Source: Pomacea canaliculata
Taxonomy: Eukaryota > Mollusca > Gastropoda > Architaenioglossa > Ampullariidae
NCBI RefSeq assembly: GCF_003073045.1
Contig: NC_037597.1
Coordinates: 25,000,158-25,064,157, forward strand
Length of the DNA: 64,000 nt
Reading direction: 5' to 3'
In this document: piece after piece, positions 1 to 11,579 of the stretch
Layout: each line of letters starts with the position of its first letter
Position numbering within the stretch: position 1 is the stretch's first letter
Notes under the pieces: generated by a model
The model's database searches: none
What the model was told of the DNA's origin: nothing
Seen by the model: the letters and a program-made list of their open reading frames with translations, nothing else
Made by a program: the position numbers and the translations under genes

Positions 1-204
1 ATCATTTGAATATCCATGCACAAATTTAAATATGCATGCATATTTTTTATACATCTTTAGGTAAGTGATCTCAATTATTGTTATATTTTTCCATCATGAA
101 AAGAAATAAAACTTGAAATTTTATCAATTAAGAAGTGCATGTGCATATTTGTGTCTGAGAATCAATTAATGACCTCAACTTGAAAACTGCCATTTCAGTG
201 CTAC

Positions 205-3200
205 CTGATTTATCTTCATTGATGACAGTGTATCCAAAATTTCTTCAAGAAACATCTGCAACAATTCAAATCAAAGCATTGTGTGAGTGATTGTTACTGT
301 TCTTACCAAAGTGATCACCAAGCCAATTATACTTCATTCCATGGAAACGTCAGTTTTTTTCACTCTGGCTGGAAAGTTTCATGGAAATAACTTTAAGATG
401 TCATTTCATATGCATGTGACATCACATAGAATTGCTAAGAGTGATGTCTCTTCACTTAACTGGCTGCAGAGAGCAGGTCCGTCACATTTTTGTCTCATTT
501 GATGCCTTCTTCATATTGTGTGTTTGATGTACCTGCCACTGTGGTGTTTCCTTCCATGTCAGTGACTTTGGTACTTTTTAACAGGAAGACATCACAATTA
601 GCTTGGTTCCGCAGGCTTCGGTTCTATGACCTTTGTGGAACTGTGGACTTTTGTGTGTGTTTGGGCTCCCTCATCCCTGTAAGGCAACTTGTGCCTTCTG
701 TGGAGAGGTGCTGATTGGAACTTTGGTGTGTCTTCCTCCCTGTATGCTACATGAGCTGTAGACTGTGGTTTGTGTGGTATGTGGATGCTATCCTTCAGTG
801 TGAAGTACAGAATCTGCTACACACCTAAGTCATTTTGTCACTTTAAATGGGTTAATAATACTGCGCTCCTCAGTCTTCATAATTCATCTTGATATCTCAT
901 TGTCACCTATAGTTATGGTGTTGTGCCTTGACCTTGCCTATAGGGATGGGATATTATACTATGTAACTTTATTATTATTACAACTTCTTCAGCACTGATA
1001 TGTCAATAAAATTTACTTTTGCATAGAGAGTCTAAGCCCTTTTCCTAATTGCTGTAATCGGTAACTAGCTGACTTCATTTTGGCTGATACCTGTCAAACC
1101 ACACCTACCAAACATAACCCATGTTTAAGACATAACAAAAATATTTCTGCTGGTTTCAGTTGGGACTGGATAAACAGCATAATCTTGAGAATTCTTTGCT
1201 TATATTGGAATATTGTATGCAGTCTGTATGCAGGTGACAAACAGTTATAAACTGTGCTATCTACTGGTATCTTAAAGACATAACAGGCTTCACTCTTACC
1301 ATGGTAGGAACACGGCCCTGTGAAAAGTCCAGCAGCACACCTCTGTATGGTAGTTCTGGCCAGTCATCAATCTAAGAAAAAAGGAAATAAGCACCATGAA
1401 AAAAATCCTACCTGTTTTACTGGACAAAGAAACTATATCTGTTGGATCAATATGGTTTAAAATATGGCCGTTAGACAATAATTATCCTGACAGGGATGAA
1501 ACTCAAATACCTAGGTCACTATGGGCAGTCTTTTACATTTGTAAATGCTGTCTTTAAGAGGTGTAGAGCAGTGCATGCTCTTCCTCCTCCTGACACTACA
1601 TATAGCGTGACAGTACTATGATGGTTTTCTGGTGAAGTGAAGACATTTCATCTGTCCTTTTATTACTATTGTATGGATTGTCTTGCACATATTTGAAATT
1701 GAAATTATTCAATAATATGATATATAAATGCAGAAAATGTTGCTGTGAAATAAACAAATAAAATGAATGGAATGCAGTTATATTTTTTTTAAATCTGAAG
1801 CAAAAAGAAAGAAGCACAAATACTCATAAATATATGTCTGCGTGCCTCAGATATACAAAGGAACAAACGCACACATACAAACACACCTACCAACAATGTA
1901 GGAATGGTGATTTCATCTTTTCCTTGATAAAGTGACATCAACTGTAAAAGTGTTGAAACTGCATATCCTAGAGATTCTAATGTTCCACAGACAATCTTCA
2001 TCTGCAATAAAACAATCCACACTCAACTCCTCACAGCTGAATGCATATTCAGCTTCACAAATGTTTTGGTTTTATCTTCCCATTGTTTCTCTTTTTTTTT
2101 TAATTTTTGTAGTCACTTCATCATAAAGCTTTCTTTGTATTACAGTCTTTAGAACTGCAGAAAACCTGCTGTGAGACCAGTTTTATCCCCCTTAGATGTG
2201 TATGGGTGGATGGTGGCGTGTATTGTGTGTGAGCTAGCTTGACAGCACGTAAACCTGAAACTCATGTGGGTAACGAAAATGCTCAACTTTGGTAGATGTA
2301 ACACATTGTCACTGCATGTGCAAACCTGGTAATCCCATACCAAAATTTGTGGCCCACCAATACAGTGAGGATTGACGTCCTGGGTTCAGATCTCATCTTG
2401 GGCATGCTGTTCTTACTCTGTATGTTGCATCTGCTTTACAGGGCTGGCTGCTTTGCCATGATATTGCCTTAGCTGCTGGCTTGGCAGAAAACATCAATCC
2501 CTCCCCTCCCCAACCTCTCCCCATCCCATCACTTTCTCTCAGACTGTAGACGTTTAAGAGCTGTGTTACATGAGAAATAATCAGAAGAATTTAAGGTAAG
2601 TTACTATGTAATGTCTTTGTTAAGAACTGCCTTTTTGTGACAACATATCATGACAGTATTTTGTATCTGTTTCTGATAACTTAAATTCAAAAGAAAAGGA
2701 ACAAAGAAAAAAATATTTTGAGAGGGCTGAAACATAAAATCTGAGAAGCCCAAAGACAGATTTATATTGTTTTGTTGTTTGATAACATATTTGTAGACAT
2801 AGTGTGTTCATGTGTGCTACACGCATCCCTGACAACAACTCAAAATATCCACTCTGGTCTAATGGATGATGATAGATGAGTGATAAACTCAAGCTCTGCA
2901 CTCAGAATGTGGAACTGTTTATCAGCCATGTACAGCCAGAAGGGTACTGAGAGCAGAGTACACAACAGAAACCAGTTATATGGCAATACAGGTGACTCTC
3001 TATTTGTATCGAGCGGTCTGGTGGCGCAACGGTTAGCGCCTGTCACCAATACAGTGAAGGTTGGCTGCCCAGAGTTCAATTTCTCGTCTCGGACACGCTG
3101 TTCTTTCTCTGCACATGGCATCTGTTTACAGGGCTGGCTGCCTTGCCGTAATATAGCTCAGTTGCTGGCACAGCGTAAAACACCAATTCTCCCCACCCCC

Positions 3201-6200
3201 CTCTATTTGTATCACGGACATGTATAGGTGCACTGCTGTCTGTCTGCCAAGACAAATGCTTAGCCTCTTGCAAGGTTCTCTGCTATTAGTCTCAGTAAGC
3301 CTAAACAATGAATTTGACAAAACCGGAAGCTTTGTACACACCTGCCTCAGAAAAAATCGTCTGTAAGCAGTCCAGTAATACAAGTTTCGTTATTTGTATA
3401 AATCCACAAGCTATAGCTTGCAATCTAAAAATAAACCAGGATGAGGTCACTTTTTTTCTGTTGTCAGTTGTAAAAAAAAATGTCTACCTGCTTGGGACTG
3501 ATAGTCAGCTTGTAAGTTCCATAACCAGGGCACAGGCGAGAGCTCACATGACACACTATGTGAGGGGTTTCCCGATCAGCCAAGGAGGTCAAGAGATCAA
3601 GCAAGATGTTGACACCCAGTGACTCAAACTTTGGTCGCCGTACATTCCACACTCCTGCCACATCACTGGGGCGAGCTAGAGGATGAAAAGTAGAGACAAT
3701 GACTGGGATGAGAAGGGTGAAACAATCAGATTTTGTTTTAATTTGGGTAAACGATTAAGCCTTGTCATACACTTTTCTGTTGACATGAAGTAAGGTTTCT
3801 GCCCTTTTTTGTAATTTTTATAAATAGCAATCTTTAAAGACATGCACTCCTGTCCACAAACAGGATTACACCTGTCAACTAAAACTGCACTCTTGCACTC
3901 ATTCAAAACTTTACCTTGATCAGGTGAGGATGAGATGAGGACTGTGAGTGAGTTTTTGATCACGAAAGGTTTACCACCCCCTTGTACAATGCTCTGTGGC
4001 TGGGGCCACAGTAAATTCAGCCGCTCTTCTGTCAAAATGGGTTTAAGTGGTGTGCCAATGCCATTATGTCTTCAAAGAGCGTAAGTTTCTAGATGAAAAG
4101 GAAATATTTATGAAGACAACAATAAGAGATGTGTCACATTCTTGCATTAAATATAATCCAGTCCTGGTCTTAAAAGATGCAGAAACCAACAGAATAGTAG
4201 AGCAAGAGACATGCCTATATATGACCCAAATTCAAACTGATGAAAATGATGACGACGACAGTGATGATAAAGCAATACATATTTCATTTCACTGCTTTGC
4301 AGTGAGCTTAATGCCTTGAACAAAATAGCAGCATTAAAAAAAAAATGGCAAACATAATGTACAAATGGTAAAAAAAACAAAAAACAAAGGTGTGTGTGTG
4401 GGGGGGGCAGAAGCGAGAAAGATGGTGAGCATACCAGGAGATACATTTACTGGAGATATTCACAAAAGAGGCTGGTCTTATGGCAGGGGGTGGAATTGGT
4501 GTTTTATGCTCAATCAGCAACTAAGGCTATATCATTGCAAGGCTACCAGCCCTGTAAAAACATATGCCACATGCAGAGAGAGAACAGAGTGCCTGAGACG
4601 AGAGATAACCCAGGACAGCCAACCCTCACTGTATTGGTAACAGGTGCTAACCATTGCACCACTGGACTGCCCTGGGTCTTAAGGCAAGCCTTTAAAGATT
4701 CAAAGGTGATCACTTTGCATGCTGATAGGCTTAAGACACTCTAGACACTGCAGCCAGAGAAGGAAAAGAAGTCGACCCAAATTTGTCTCATTCTATGCAA
4801 GGCCATTACAGGAGGTAAGCAAGCAGATCTGAGCAATCAATTTGACTTCAAAACATTAATTCAAAAATAAAGGTTGCATTCAAATGAAAAGAAGAGACTT
4901 TTATGCACATACAATAAACATACACTCACCTTGAAAGTCGGTGTCAGGAGTTGAGGAGACATGGGCTCACCAGCTCCATCGCCATTGAGAAGGCCATCAG
5001 TAGATGCCATACTACCAAATCTCACAAGATTCGCCTTACTTCCTGGAACTGGAAAGATTCATAAGAATTATCAATGACAATTATCAAGCTCTTACATGTA
5101 ATAATTAATGCATATGGGAACAAATGTTACATATATGACATTATACAAATAACTCTCTAGCTCTTTTGTGTTCCTATGGAACAAAAATGAATTAAATGCT
5201 GGGTTTTTCTCTAAAAATTATTTAGACAGTTTTTATGCCTGGAATATTAGCTCCCAAAAAAGCTTAAAGTGTGAGAGAAATATCTTTTTTCTAGCAACAA
5301 AATAACAAGTAGCAAACTGACCATGGTGCATTCCATTCTCTGCACTGTCAATAACGAGCGTGTTTTTGGGTCGAGGTGCCCTCAGAGCCTGAAGCAGGTC
5401 TTCTCGATCTCCAGCCAAATCAAAAGCATTTTGACCAACATACTCCCTGTAACAGCAGCATAATATACAAACAAGCTTAGATGCATTGTGTAACATAGTC
5501 TTCAAAAACAGACAATAACTACACTTACCACAAACCGAAGATCATTATTGTTTACCTGTATGAAATTAGAAAAATCTCTAACTGAATGATTGAAAGTTAT
5601 TTTTGTAAGTCCAAGGAAGTGGGAGAAGGGGAATAAAGCATCTAGATGTATTTCCCTTACAGTTAAATGTCAGCCTAAGACTAAGATAGTAAATGATAAA
5701 GCCACCAAAACCAGCACCTAAACATCTGTGATATATAAATCAAAATATATGGGATTCTGAAATTTTCTTTTATTCTAATAATAATTACAAACATGTGACA
5801 TATATAAGGCATGATCATGGTCATAAAGAGGCATGCTATCAACGCTTGAGACAAAAACAGGACATGGACAGCAAACAAAGAACGGAAGAATGAACAGAAG
5901 TACTGATAAGTAATAAAAGACAAACAGAACTGGGTAACAAACAATAAGGATTAAGAGCGTGTTACACGAATCTGCAAAGCAAGATGAGCAGGCACACTAG
6001 TCAACAGATGAAAAAAAAGCAAGAGAAAAGGTTTATGAATGGATAGCATTACGTGGTCTGTTGTTAGGAGCAATACTCATGGAAGAGATGTGTTTTTAGT
6101 GCAAGTTTAATAGATTTGATGGTAGGAAGGTTGCAGATATGGAAGAGAGTTCTACTGGTCTGCTGTTCAGTAGTTAAAAATCCTGTAGCCGTATTCTGTC

Positions 6201-9200
6201 CTTCTGATGACAGGGACAGTCAGAATATGGTCATCAGACAAAAAGTGGAATTGACTAGCTGGGATGTAGGGTAAGAGAAGTTTAGAGAAATAAGCAGGAA
6301 AATCCAGCACAGAAATTAAAACATAGCACACAGCTTGTACTGAAGGTGAGAACGGATGGGTAACCAATGTAGAAAATGAAGGAAGAGGAAGGAGTGACAT
6401 GGTCCTGTTTCCTAGCTTTAAGCACCAGACATGCAGCAGAGATCTGTACTTTCTGAAGTTTATAAATGCTATATGCAGGGCAGCCAGCCAGCAAGCAAGG
6501 AGTTACAATAATCATGCCTAGATAGAACAAACACGAAGAGAAGACTGTTAGCAGGGTGTGAGAAAGAATGTGGCAGACGGCACTGATCTTATGCAGCTCA
6601 TTATAAGCAGACTTTCTATAATTTGCCAATCAAGGGTTATGTCAGCAGTGAAGATGAGCCCCAAATTTCTGACAGATGACATAAAGGTGATAATGGTTTC
6701 CCCCACCTTGACCTTTTTGGGGGACCAATAAGCAATGATTGATTTCTTCTTCTCAGGCATAAGAGGACTTCTTTAAGTTTGTTCATCACTAAGTTTGTTT
6801 GTTTTGTACCATGAAATCTTTGATGCCCCTTATCCAGGCTCCTATAATGCTAACAGCAGAGTAAGACTCAGTCAGCAGGGTGAAGCAGCACAGTTGCATG
6901 TTATCAGCATATGGCAGATGAGAAAGTGAGAATGGATGCATGACGAAATTGGCTTCATGTATAAAATGAACAGAATGGGGCCAGCTACTAAGCCTTGGGA
7001 GACCTTACAAGAAAGTGGAGGGCAGGATGTTTCACGCCATATGAACACAGTCTGGCTCCTATCAGTTACATAGTTGCCCAAAAATCCTCTTTCCTTGTCT
7101 ACTGGCACATAATGTACTTTTACTTAGGGTTTTTGCTGTTCCCAAATTCGGACAAAAAATAATCTTGGTATTCTCACCCAACAGTGACAGTCAAGTCAGG
7201 GTCAGCTCCGTATGACAGAAGTTCATCCACAACACTTCTATCCCCACGTTTAACGGCCTCTAAGAGTGGTGTCATTCCTGATGCATTGTAGATGTTAGGC
7301 AATGCTCCACGAGCTGTGCATAGAAAGACCTATTTGAGTTTAAACACAACAGTTAAACTAAAATTACCTGCATGTCTAATTGCATTCAGTGTTCAAGCAG
7401 TTTTAGCAGTCTGTTACATGAAGATGGGGCATATTCCTGATAATTTCATTCTCAAGACCAAAAATTGCTTTAGTATGGTGTCTCACAGAAATGAATGACT
7501 GTGCGAATGGAAAGAAAATTTGCTCTACAAAACAGGAAAGGATCAGAATTAATGATAAAACATTTATTAAATATATTGTTAACCTAAAGAAAAAACATAT
7601 GTCACTTATTTCCTAAGATGTTGTGGAAAAATTGGTCTTTTCTAGGAACAGCTATTTTTGAGTCTGCAAGCATTGCAAAATGCAGTCTACACTGGACATG
7701 TACTTTCCTAAACAAACACACGAGTCAGTATTACTGCAGTGTACCCAGAGTCCAAGAAAAGATATTAAGTTTGTAAATTATGAATGAGAAGTCCATGTCA
7801 CTGTTCCTGCACCTCAAAGGAATACCTCATACTTATGGCTGCTTGCTTCAAGCATTAGATTTCAACTCACGGAAGGCATCATCGCTATTTAAAAATTAAA
7901 CCCTCCTGACTGATCCATTCATAAAAAAAAAACAACTTCTTCTTTATAAAAAGCAGGTGTGGCTAGATGTCACAATCAAAGTGGTGGTCCTGTTTACCAA
8001 CACTCAATTTGACTCGCAGCCAAATTTTGGTAACCCAATGCAGCATGAAGAGGATGGTCATCTTATTTTAATGGTTGTGCCTTCTAAGAATTATTAAACT
8101 TTAAACAGAAGGCACTTGCTGACACGTTTTCTTAAGTAATCCAAATAAAACTGACTGCTTCTCTTTCATCAGTATGTGCAGTTCAGATATCGACTAAAGT
8201 TGAGAGCAGGAGTAATGACAATAGTTATAGGTTGATAAGTCTAATGAGTTTAATCCTTGTAGAGCTAGTGGAAGGCAGCCCACTCACAGCATAGACACTG
8301 TACCATATCCTTGTTGCCATAGCTGGCTGCCCAGTGAAGTGGAGTGCTCTGTGTTTCAGGACTGTCTCTAAGATTGACTTCAACTCCAGAGGCAAGAAGC
8401 TGACAAACACGCCCCAGACTGCAGGATACAAATATTAATCATGATTACATTATAGACAATTCTTTCCGAATATTAACCTAGCACAGATGGTATATGCCTA
8501 ATACAGATGGAATCAATCACTTACAGTTACAAACATCTAACATTTATCTCCCTTCCACTGACTTGGACTGTGCAGTAGCTTGCAGTAGTTCCTCGTTAAA
8601 CACTGTGCGCATTTCATCAGATGCCAGTTCAAGGGCCAGTTGCCTTCACTGTTGGGGACACATGGATCAGCTCCTCCAGCCAGAAGTGCACGCACCTTAT
8701 CCAGCTTGCCACACTGAAAAAAAAAATACACATGACAAAAGGCAAGCTTTCCATTATTTTATAACTAAACTTTTTTGGTAATAATGCTAACCATCTGATT
8801 TGCCTTAGTGACCACTCTTTGAATATGTGCATCAAAAGATTACTCACAGTTCAAATTAACCCCCAAGTCCTTTAAATCATTACAAGATTTCTTTTTCTCC
8901 AACTTGTCTCCCATTTTTATTGCATATGTGCATCTCAAACTGTTTTCCCACATGCATAACTCCACATTTTGATATATTGAATTATAAGTTCCATTGTTCA
9001 CACTTATTTTGTAACTTGTTAATATTTCTTTGGATCGCTATGCTGTTCTTTGCTTTGTTACATAATTTTGTAAACAGCTTAAAAAGTATTTCAGTCAAAT
9101 GTATAATTCTATGGGGGCAGGGGGAGAAAGAACTATATTTTAGTAGTGTCTAGAATTTTTCTCATCTCTTCATAAATGTAAATGATGCAAATAAATAACA

Positions 9201-9903
9201 TGATTATTACTAATAATATTAGCAGAAATGAATTCCTATCTTGCTTTAAATTACCAATCACTACAATAATAATTCAGTCACAATACTGAGGCATTATGGA
9301 CTTATACCTTCACGGCATAATGAAGCAAGGTGTTTCCTTCTATTTCTGGTTCACAGAGAATTCTTTTTAAATTCTCCACCTCCTTGGTATCTGCAGTCAT
9401 AAACAGAACGACTACTTACACAAGACAGAATTATCCTTTCCTGTAATTTATCTCACTCTTGCCTTGGTCAAGACAGAGAATGCACTTATGATTTATATAA
9501 ATTTTGTTTTGGCAAATGCGGATTTCGTCACATCTTATATATTGTGAAATTCGCCCATTACCCGGTGCATTTTGCTTAAGTGCAATTTGTGTCTACACGC
9601 CTTCATGGATGCGGCGCATCATTTCACAAGCGTGTCTAATTACTAATTAATCTTAATTATGTACATATTGTTTCAACAGCTGTAGGACGTAAAGCTCTTT
9701 ACACTTCAATGTATATATTTATGTCACTAATGACTGAGTTTTAAACTTCGAAAGTTTGGGTCGACGTCTAGCAACGTTTTATCCTATCGCGAAGAAAAAG
9801 ATATACTTTTTTGCATTTCTTGAATCACAGAGCAGATTATATCTGTTCTATCTGCATCTATTGCTGTTTTTAGCTGCTGTATAATTTCCTTAGAAGAAGT
9901 CAT
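205..9903 (-). CDS. Ankyrin-repeat / glycoside hydrolase family 20 chimeric protein (5' part; continues off left edge)
   Basis: Coding exons, in transcript order: 9903-9807, 9390-9308, 8713-8563, 8418-8288, 7313-7178, 5446-5322, 5048-4930, 4028-3915, 3675-3488, 2001-1891, 1371-1300, 255-205. All have AG/GT borders. Phases agree at every junction except 7 to 8, where one more small exon is needed; 4752-4719 (34 nt) fits but is unproven. Exons 1-7 begin MTSSKEIIQQLK, lack a signal peptide, and carry ankyrin repeats (EGNTLLHYAVK, TPLHWAASYGNKDMVQ, GMTPLLEAVKRGD). Exons 8-12 match the N-terminal domain and barrel start of family-20 beta-N-acetylhexosaminidases: LNLLWPQPQS, YGTYKLTISPKQ, DEITIPTLL, then DWPELPYRGVLLDFSQGR with the family Arg, and EEILDTLSSMKINQ. 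The catalytic Asp-Glu pair would lie beyond the window. Without a leader, an intracellular location is likely. Exon 3 has a one-base frame break. Two adjacent genes remain possible, but exon 7 ends at a good donor with no stop. Confidence 0.72.
2345..2520 (+). repeat. tRNA-derived SINE family 1, copy 1 (head truncated or diverged)
   Basis: Shares the body of the complete copy at 3011-3200: CACCAATACAGTGAGG, a promoter-like GTTCAGATCTC, the TCTGTATGTTGCATCTG block and the ACAGGGCTGGCTGC block, ending in a C-rich tail. The tRNA A-box part is missing or changed. It lies in the intron between exons 9 and 10 of the ankyrin-GH20 gene. Confidence 0.7.
3011..3200 (+). repeat. tRNA-derived SINE family 1, copy 2, complete with target-site duplication
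   Basis: The head has an A-box-like GGTGGCGCAACGGTTAGCGC and a B-box-like GAGTTCAATTTC, as in tRNA-derived SINEs, followed by the family body and a C-rich 3' end. A perfect 13-bp duplication, CTCTATTTGTATC, flanks the element at 2998-3010 and 3201-3213. This defines its ends exactly and indicates a fairly recent target-primed insertion. It is intronic and antisense to its host gene. Confidence 0.88.
4486..4673 (-). repeat. tRNA-derived SINE family 1, copy 3 (inverted)
   Basis: Reverse-complement copy of the same element: the head reads GTGGTGCAATGGTTAGCACC on the minus strand, and the body contains the GCCTTGCAATG and ACAGGGCTGGTAGC blocks. A 12-bp near-perfect duplication (GGTCTTATGGCA / GGTCTTAAGGCA) flanks it at 4474-4485 and 4675-4686. 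Confidence 0.78.
6130..7110 (-). mobile_element. Decayed CR1/L2-type LINE reverse-transcriptase fragment
   Basis: Several short minus-strand frames, read in order, give the C-terminal half of a non-LTR reverse transcriptase: NYVTDRSQTVFIWRETSC and SQGLVAGPILFILYMKPISS (about 7060-6950), VGETIITFMSSVRNLGLIF (about 6700-6640), NELHKISAVCH, LLAGCPAYSIYKLQKVQ, LVLKARKQDHVTP (about 6610-6390) and VLCFNFCAG (about 6310). The order and motifs match CR1/L2-like elements. Frameshifts and stops break it throughout, so it is dead. It lies in the intron between exons 5 and 6 of the ankyrin-GH20 gene, in the same orientation. Confidence 0.85.
8563..8713 (-). other. Exon 3 of the ankyrin-GH20 gene, with a one-base frame break
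   Basis: The exon opens in phase with CGKLDKVRALLAGGADP, a clear ankyrin helix pair. At about 8630-8640 the frame must move by one base to continue as LELASDEMRTVFNEELLQ and reach the donor at 8562 in the phase required by exon 4. The observed length is 151 nt; 152 nt would fit both neighbours. The break lies at a run of three C on the coding strand, the kind of place where a base is easily lost in a consensus. A real disabling mutation is the alternative. Confidence 0.75.
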
Positions 9904-10198
9904 TTTCAAAGTTTTTCCATCTGATGCACAACTTTATTGGACTAACACACGTCACAATCCCGCTAGCCGGAAGTTTATATACAAGTACTCTTGAACAAAA
10001 CGCTTTTATTAATGTTTAATCTATAAGTCTCAAAGATTATTGCGGTGATTTGTTTTTTTCATTTTTTATATTTTCTCATTCCGAAAATGTATTTAGGGTT
10101 CAATTATTTCTTTTGATAATATCTAATCTCGTTTTGAAAACATGAGGTGAAGGACAAACTCCATAGGACTGTCGTCGAAATTAAACAGGCTAGACAAC
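9904..10198. promoter_or_regulatory. Divergent (bidirectional) promoter between the ankyrin-GH20 gene and GLRX5
   Basis: Only 295 bp separate the two start codons, which face away from each other. The segment has a perfect ETS-family core, CCGGAAGT, at 9967-9974, and no clear TATA box close to either gene. ETS sites are common in TATA-less bidirectional promoters of housekeeping genes. Shared control is inferred from this geometry. Confidence 0.6.
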
Positions 10199-11285
10199 AT
10201 GAATCTTGTCGGAAAGAAAGTTTTGCAGAGACATGGACTGACATTTTGCCGCTTTATTGCAGCTCGGTATTCAACACAACCAGGTACAAAGGAGCACATA
10301 GAAAGTCTCGTAAAGGAAAAGCCGGTTTTTGTGTTCATGAAAGGTACTCCGGATCAACCGAGATGTGGATTTAGTAACGCTGTTGTGCAGATATTGAAGT
10401 TTCATGGTGTTGAAAAGTTCGACTCCTACAATGTACTTGAAAACGAAGATGTTCGGCAAGGTACTAATTACTTTCTTATTTCCTCTGTAATTTGTGATGA
10501 ATTATGTATCTCTATGTATCACGTTATTGAGGTAGTCAGGGTCAGAACATCTGTGTAAAAGTCATTGTGAATCAAGTTTTCATGAAAGATATGTGGTATA
10601 CAAACAAATGGTTTTCATATACCTTACGAGAATTCGATGAAGTTTAACAAAGGTTTTACTAATCTAAAGTGGTATATGGAAGTACTTCCCACTTTACGAC
10701 TTTCAGATCGTTGAATGCAATAACTTTAAAACATGACACAAAACCTTAATCTTTGATGCTTAAATGAAAGTTTATCTTTAAAGCTACCTGATGCAGAGAA
10801 AAGGAAAAAGAGATGTAACTAAGGTAGACTGTTCACTGATGAGGAAAGATCAAACATTCAAACTAAACATTTTCTACTAAGATGTTTTAATAAGCCACAA
10901 CCAGAATTGTTTATATTTGTAGTAGCAGCCTAATTCTTGTGCGTGATAACTGCCTAACCATGTTATACAAAAATATTAAGATATGATGTAACACGACTGG
11001 TTAATGAATGGTTCATGCATTCCTCATGTGAACAACACAATCTCTTTCCCTAGGATACCAGATATACATGCTGAGCAAGTTTCTGAAAACACTTTTTGTA
11101 AATTTGTTCTAGGGGTAAAAGACTATACAAACTGGCCAACAATTCCTCAAGTATTCATTGGTGGAGAATTTGTTGGTGGCTGCGACATCATGTTGGAGAT
11201 GCACAAGAATGGTGAACTTATAGAGGAACTTAAGAAGGCTGGCATCAGATCTGCACTGCTAGACGAGCCACAAAAACAAGTGTGA
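10199..11285 (+). CDS. GLRX5: Mitochondrial monothiol glutaredoxin 5
   Basis: Two coding exons, 10199-10460 and 11113-11285, are joined in phase 1 (CAA-G / GG) and give a 144-residue protein, close to the usual GLRX5 size. The first ~28 residues ([19 protein letters not shown]...) are rich in Arg and Lys with no acidic residue, as expected of a mitochondrial presequence. The glutaredoxin fold follows: [14 protein letters not shown], the monothiol CGFS active site, the exon-junction segment [10 protein letters not shown], then [16 protein letters not shown] with the glutathione-binding TIP loop and GG motif. The family transfers or stores [2Fe-2S] clusters in the mitochondrial matrix. Splicing is supported because reading through the first donor leads to a non-homologous tail and a stop. 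The promoter is shared with the divergent gene on the left. Confidence 0.95.
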
Positions 11286-11572
11286 CATGACTTTAAGTGA
11301 AGCAGCTTTATACTTCATGTCACATGCAATACATTTGCTGTTCTAGATTAGCAGTGTATGAATTTTGAATGAATGTCAGGTTCTTGTTTGTGTTTCTTGT
11401 CATAGTGCAAAATTAAAATCTGCTATTGCTGATTTTTGTTTTGCCTTAAAATTTGTGGCAATCCATAGAAAATGCATCAGTATATGCAGATAAACCTTTT
11501 TATTTTTCTCTTTTTTTTTCTTTTTAGCTGCTTGCTCATTGCTAGGGTTTTCAATATTTAATGCACATTCAC

Positions 11573-11578
11573 AATAAA
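11573..11578 (+). terminator. Polyadenylation signal of GLRX5
   Basis: A canonical AATAAA lies 288 bp after the GLRX5 stop codon in an AT-rich 3' UTR, followed by a T-rich stretch. It is the first plausible signal downstream of the gene. Confidence 0.6.
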
Positions 11579-11579
11579 T

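Noticed and set aside
287..714. Two plus-strand frames of 71 and 74 codons at the left edge
   Set aside because: They lie in the intron between exons 11 and 12 of the minus-strand ankyrin-GH20 gene and show no homology.
10199..10558. Single-exon 119-residue reading of GLRX5
   Set aside because: Runs through the donor at 10461 into non-homologous sequence; splicing to 11113 restores the full glutaredoxin fold.
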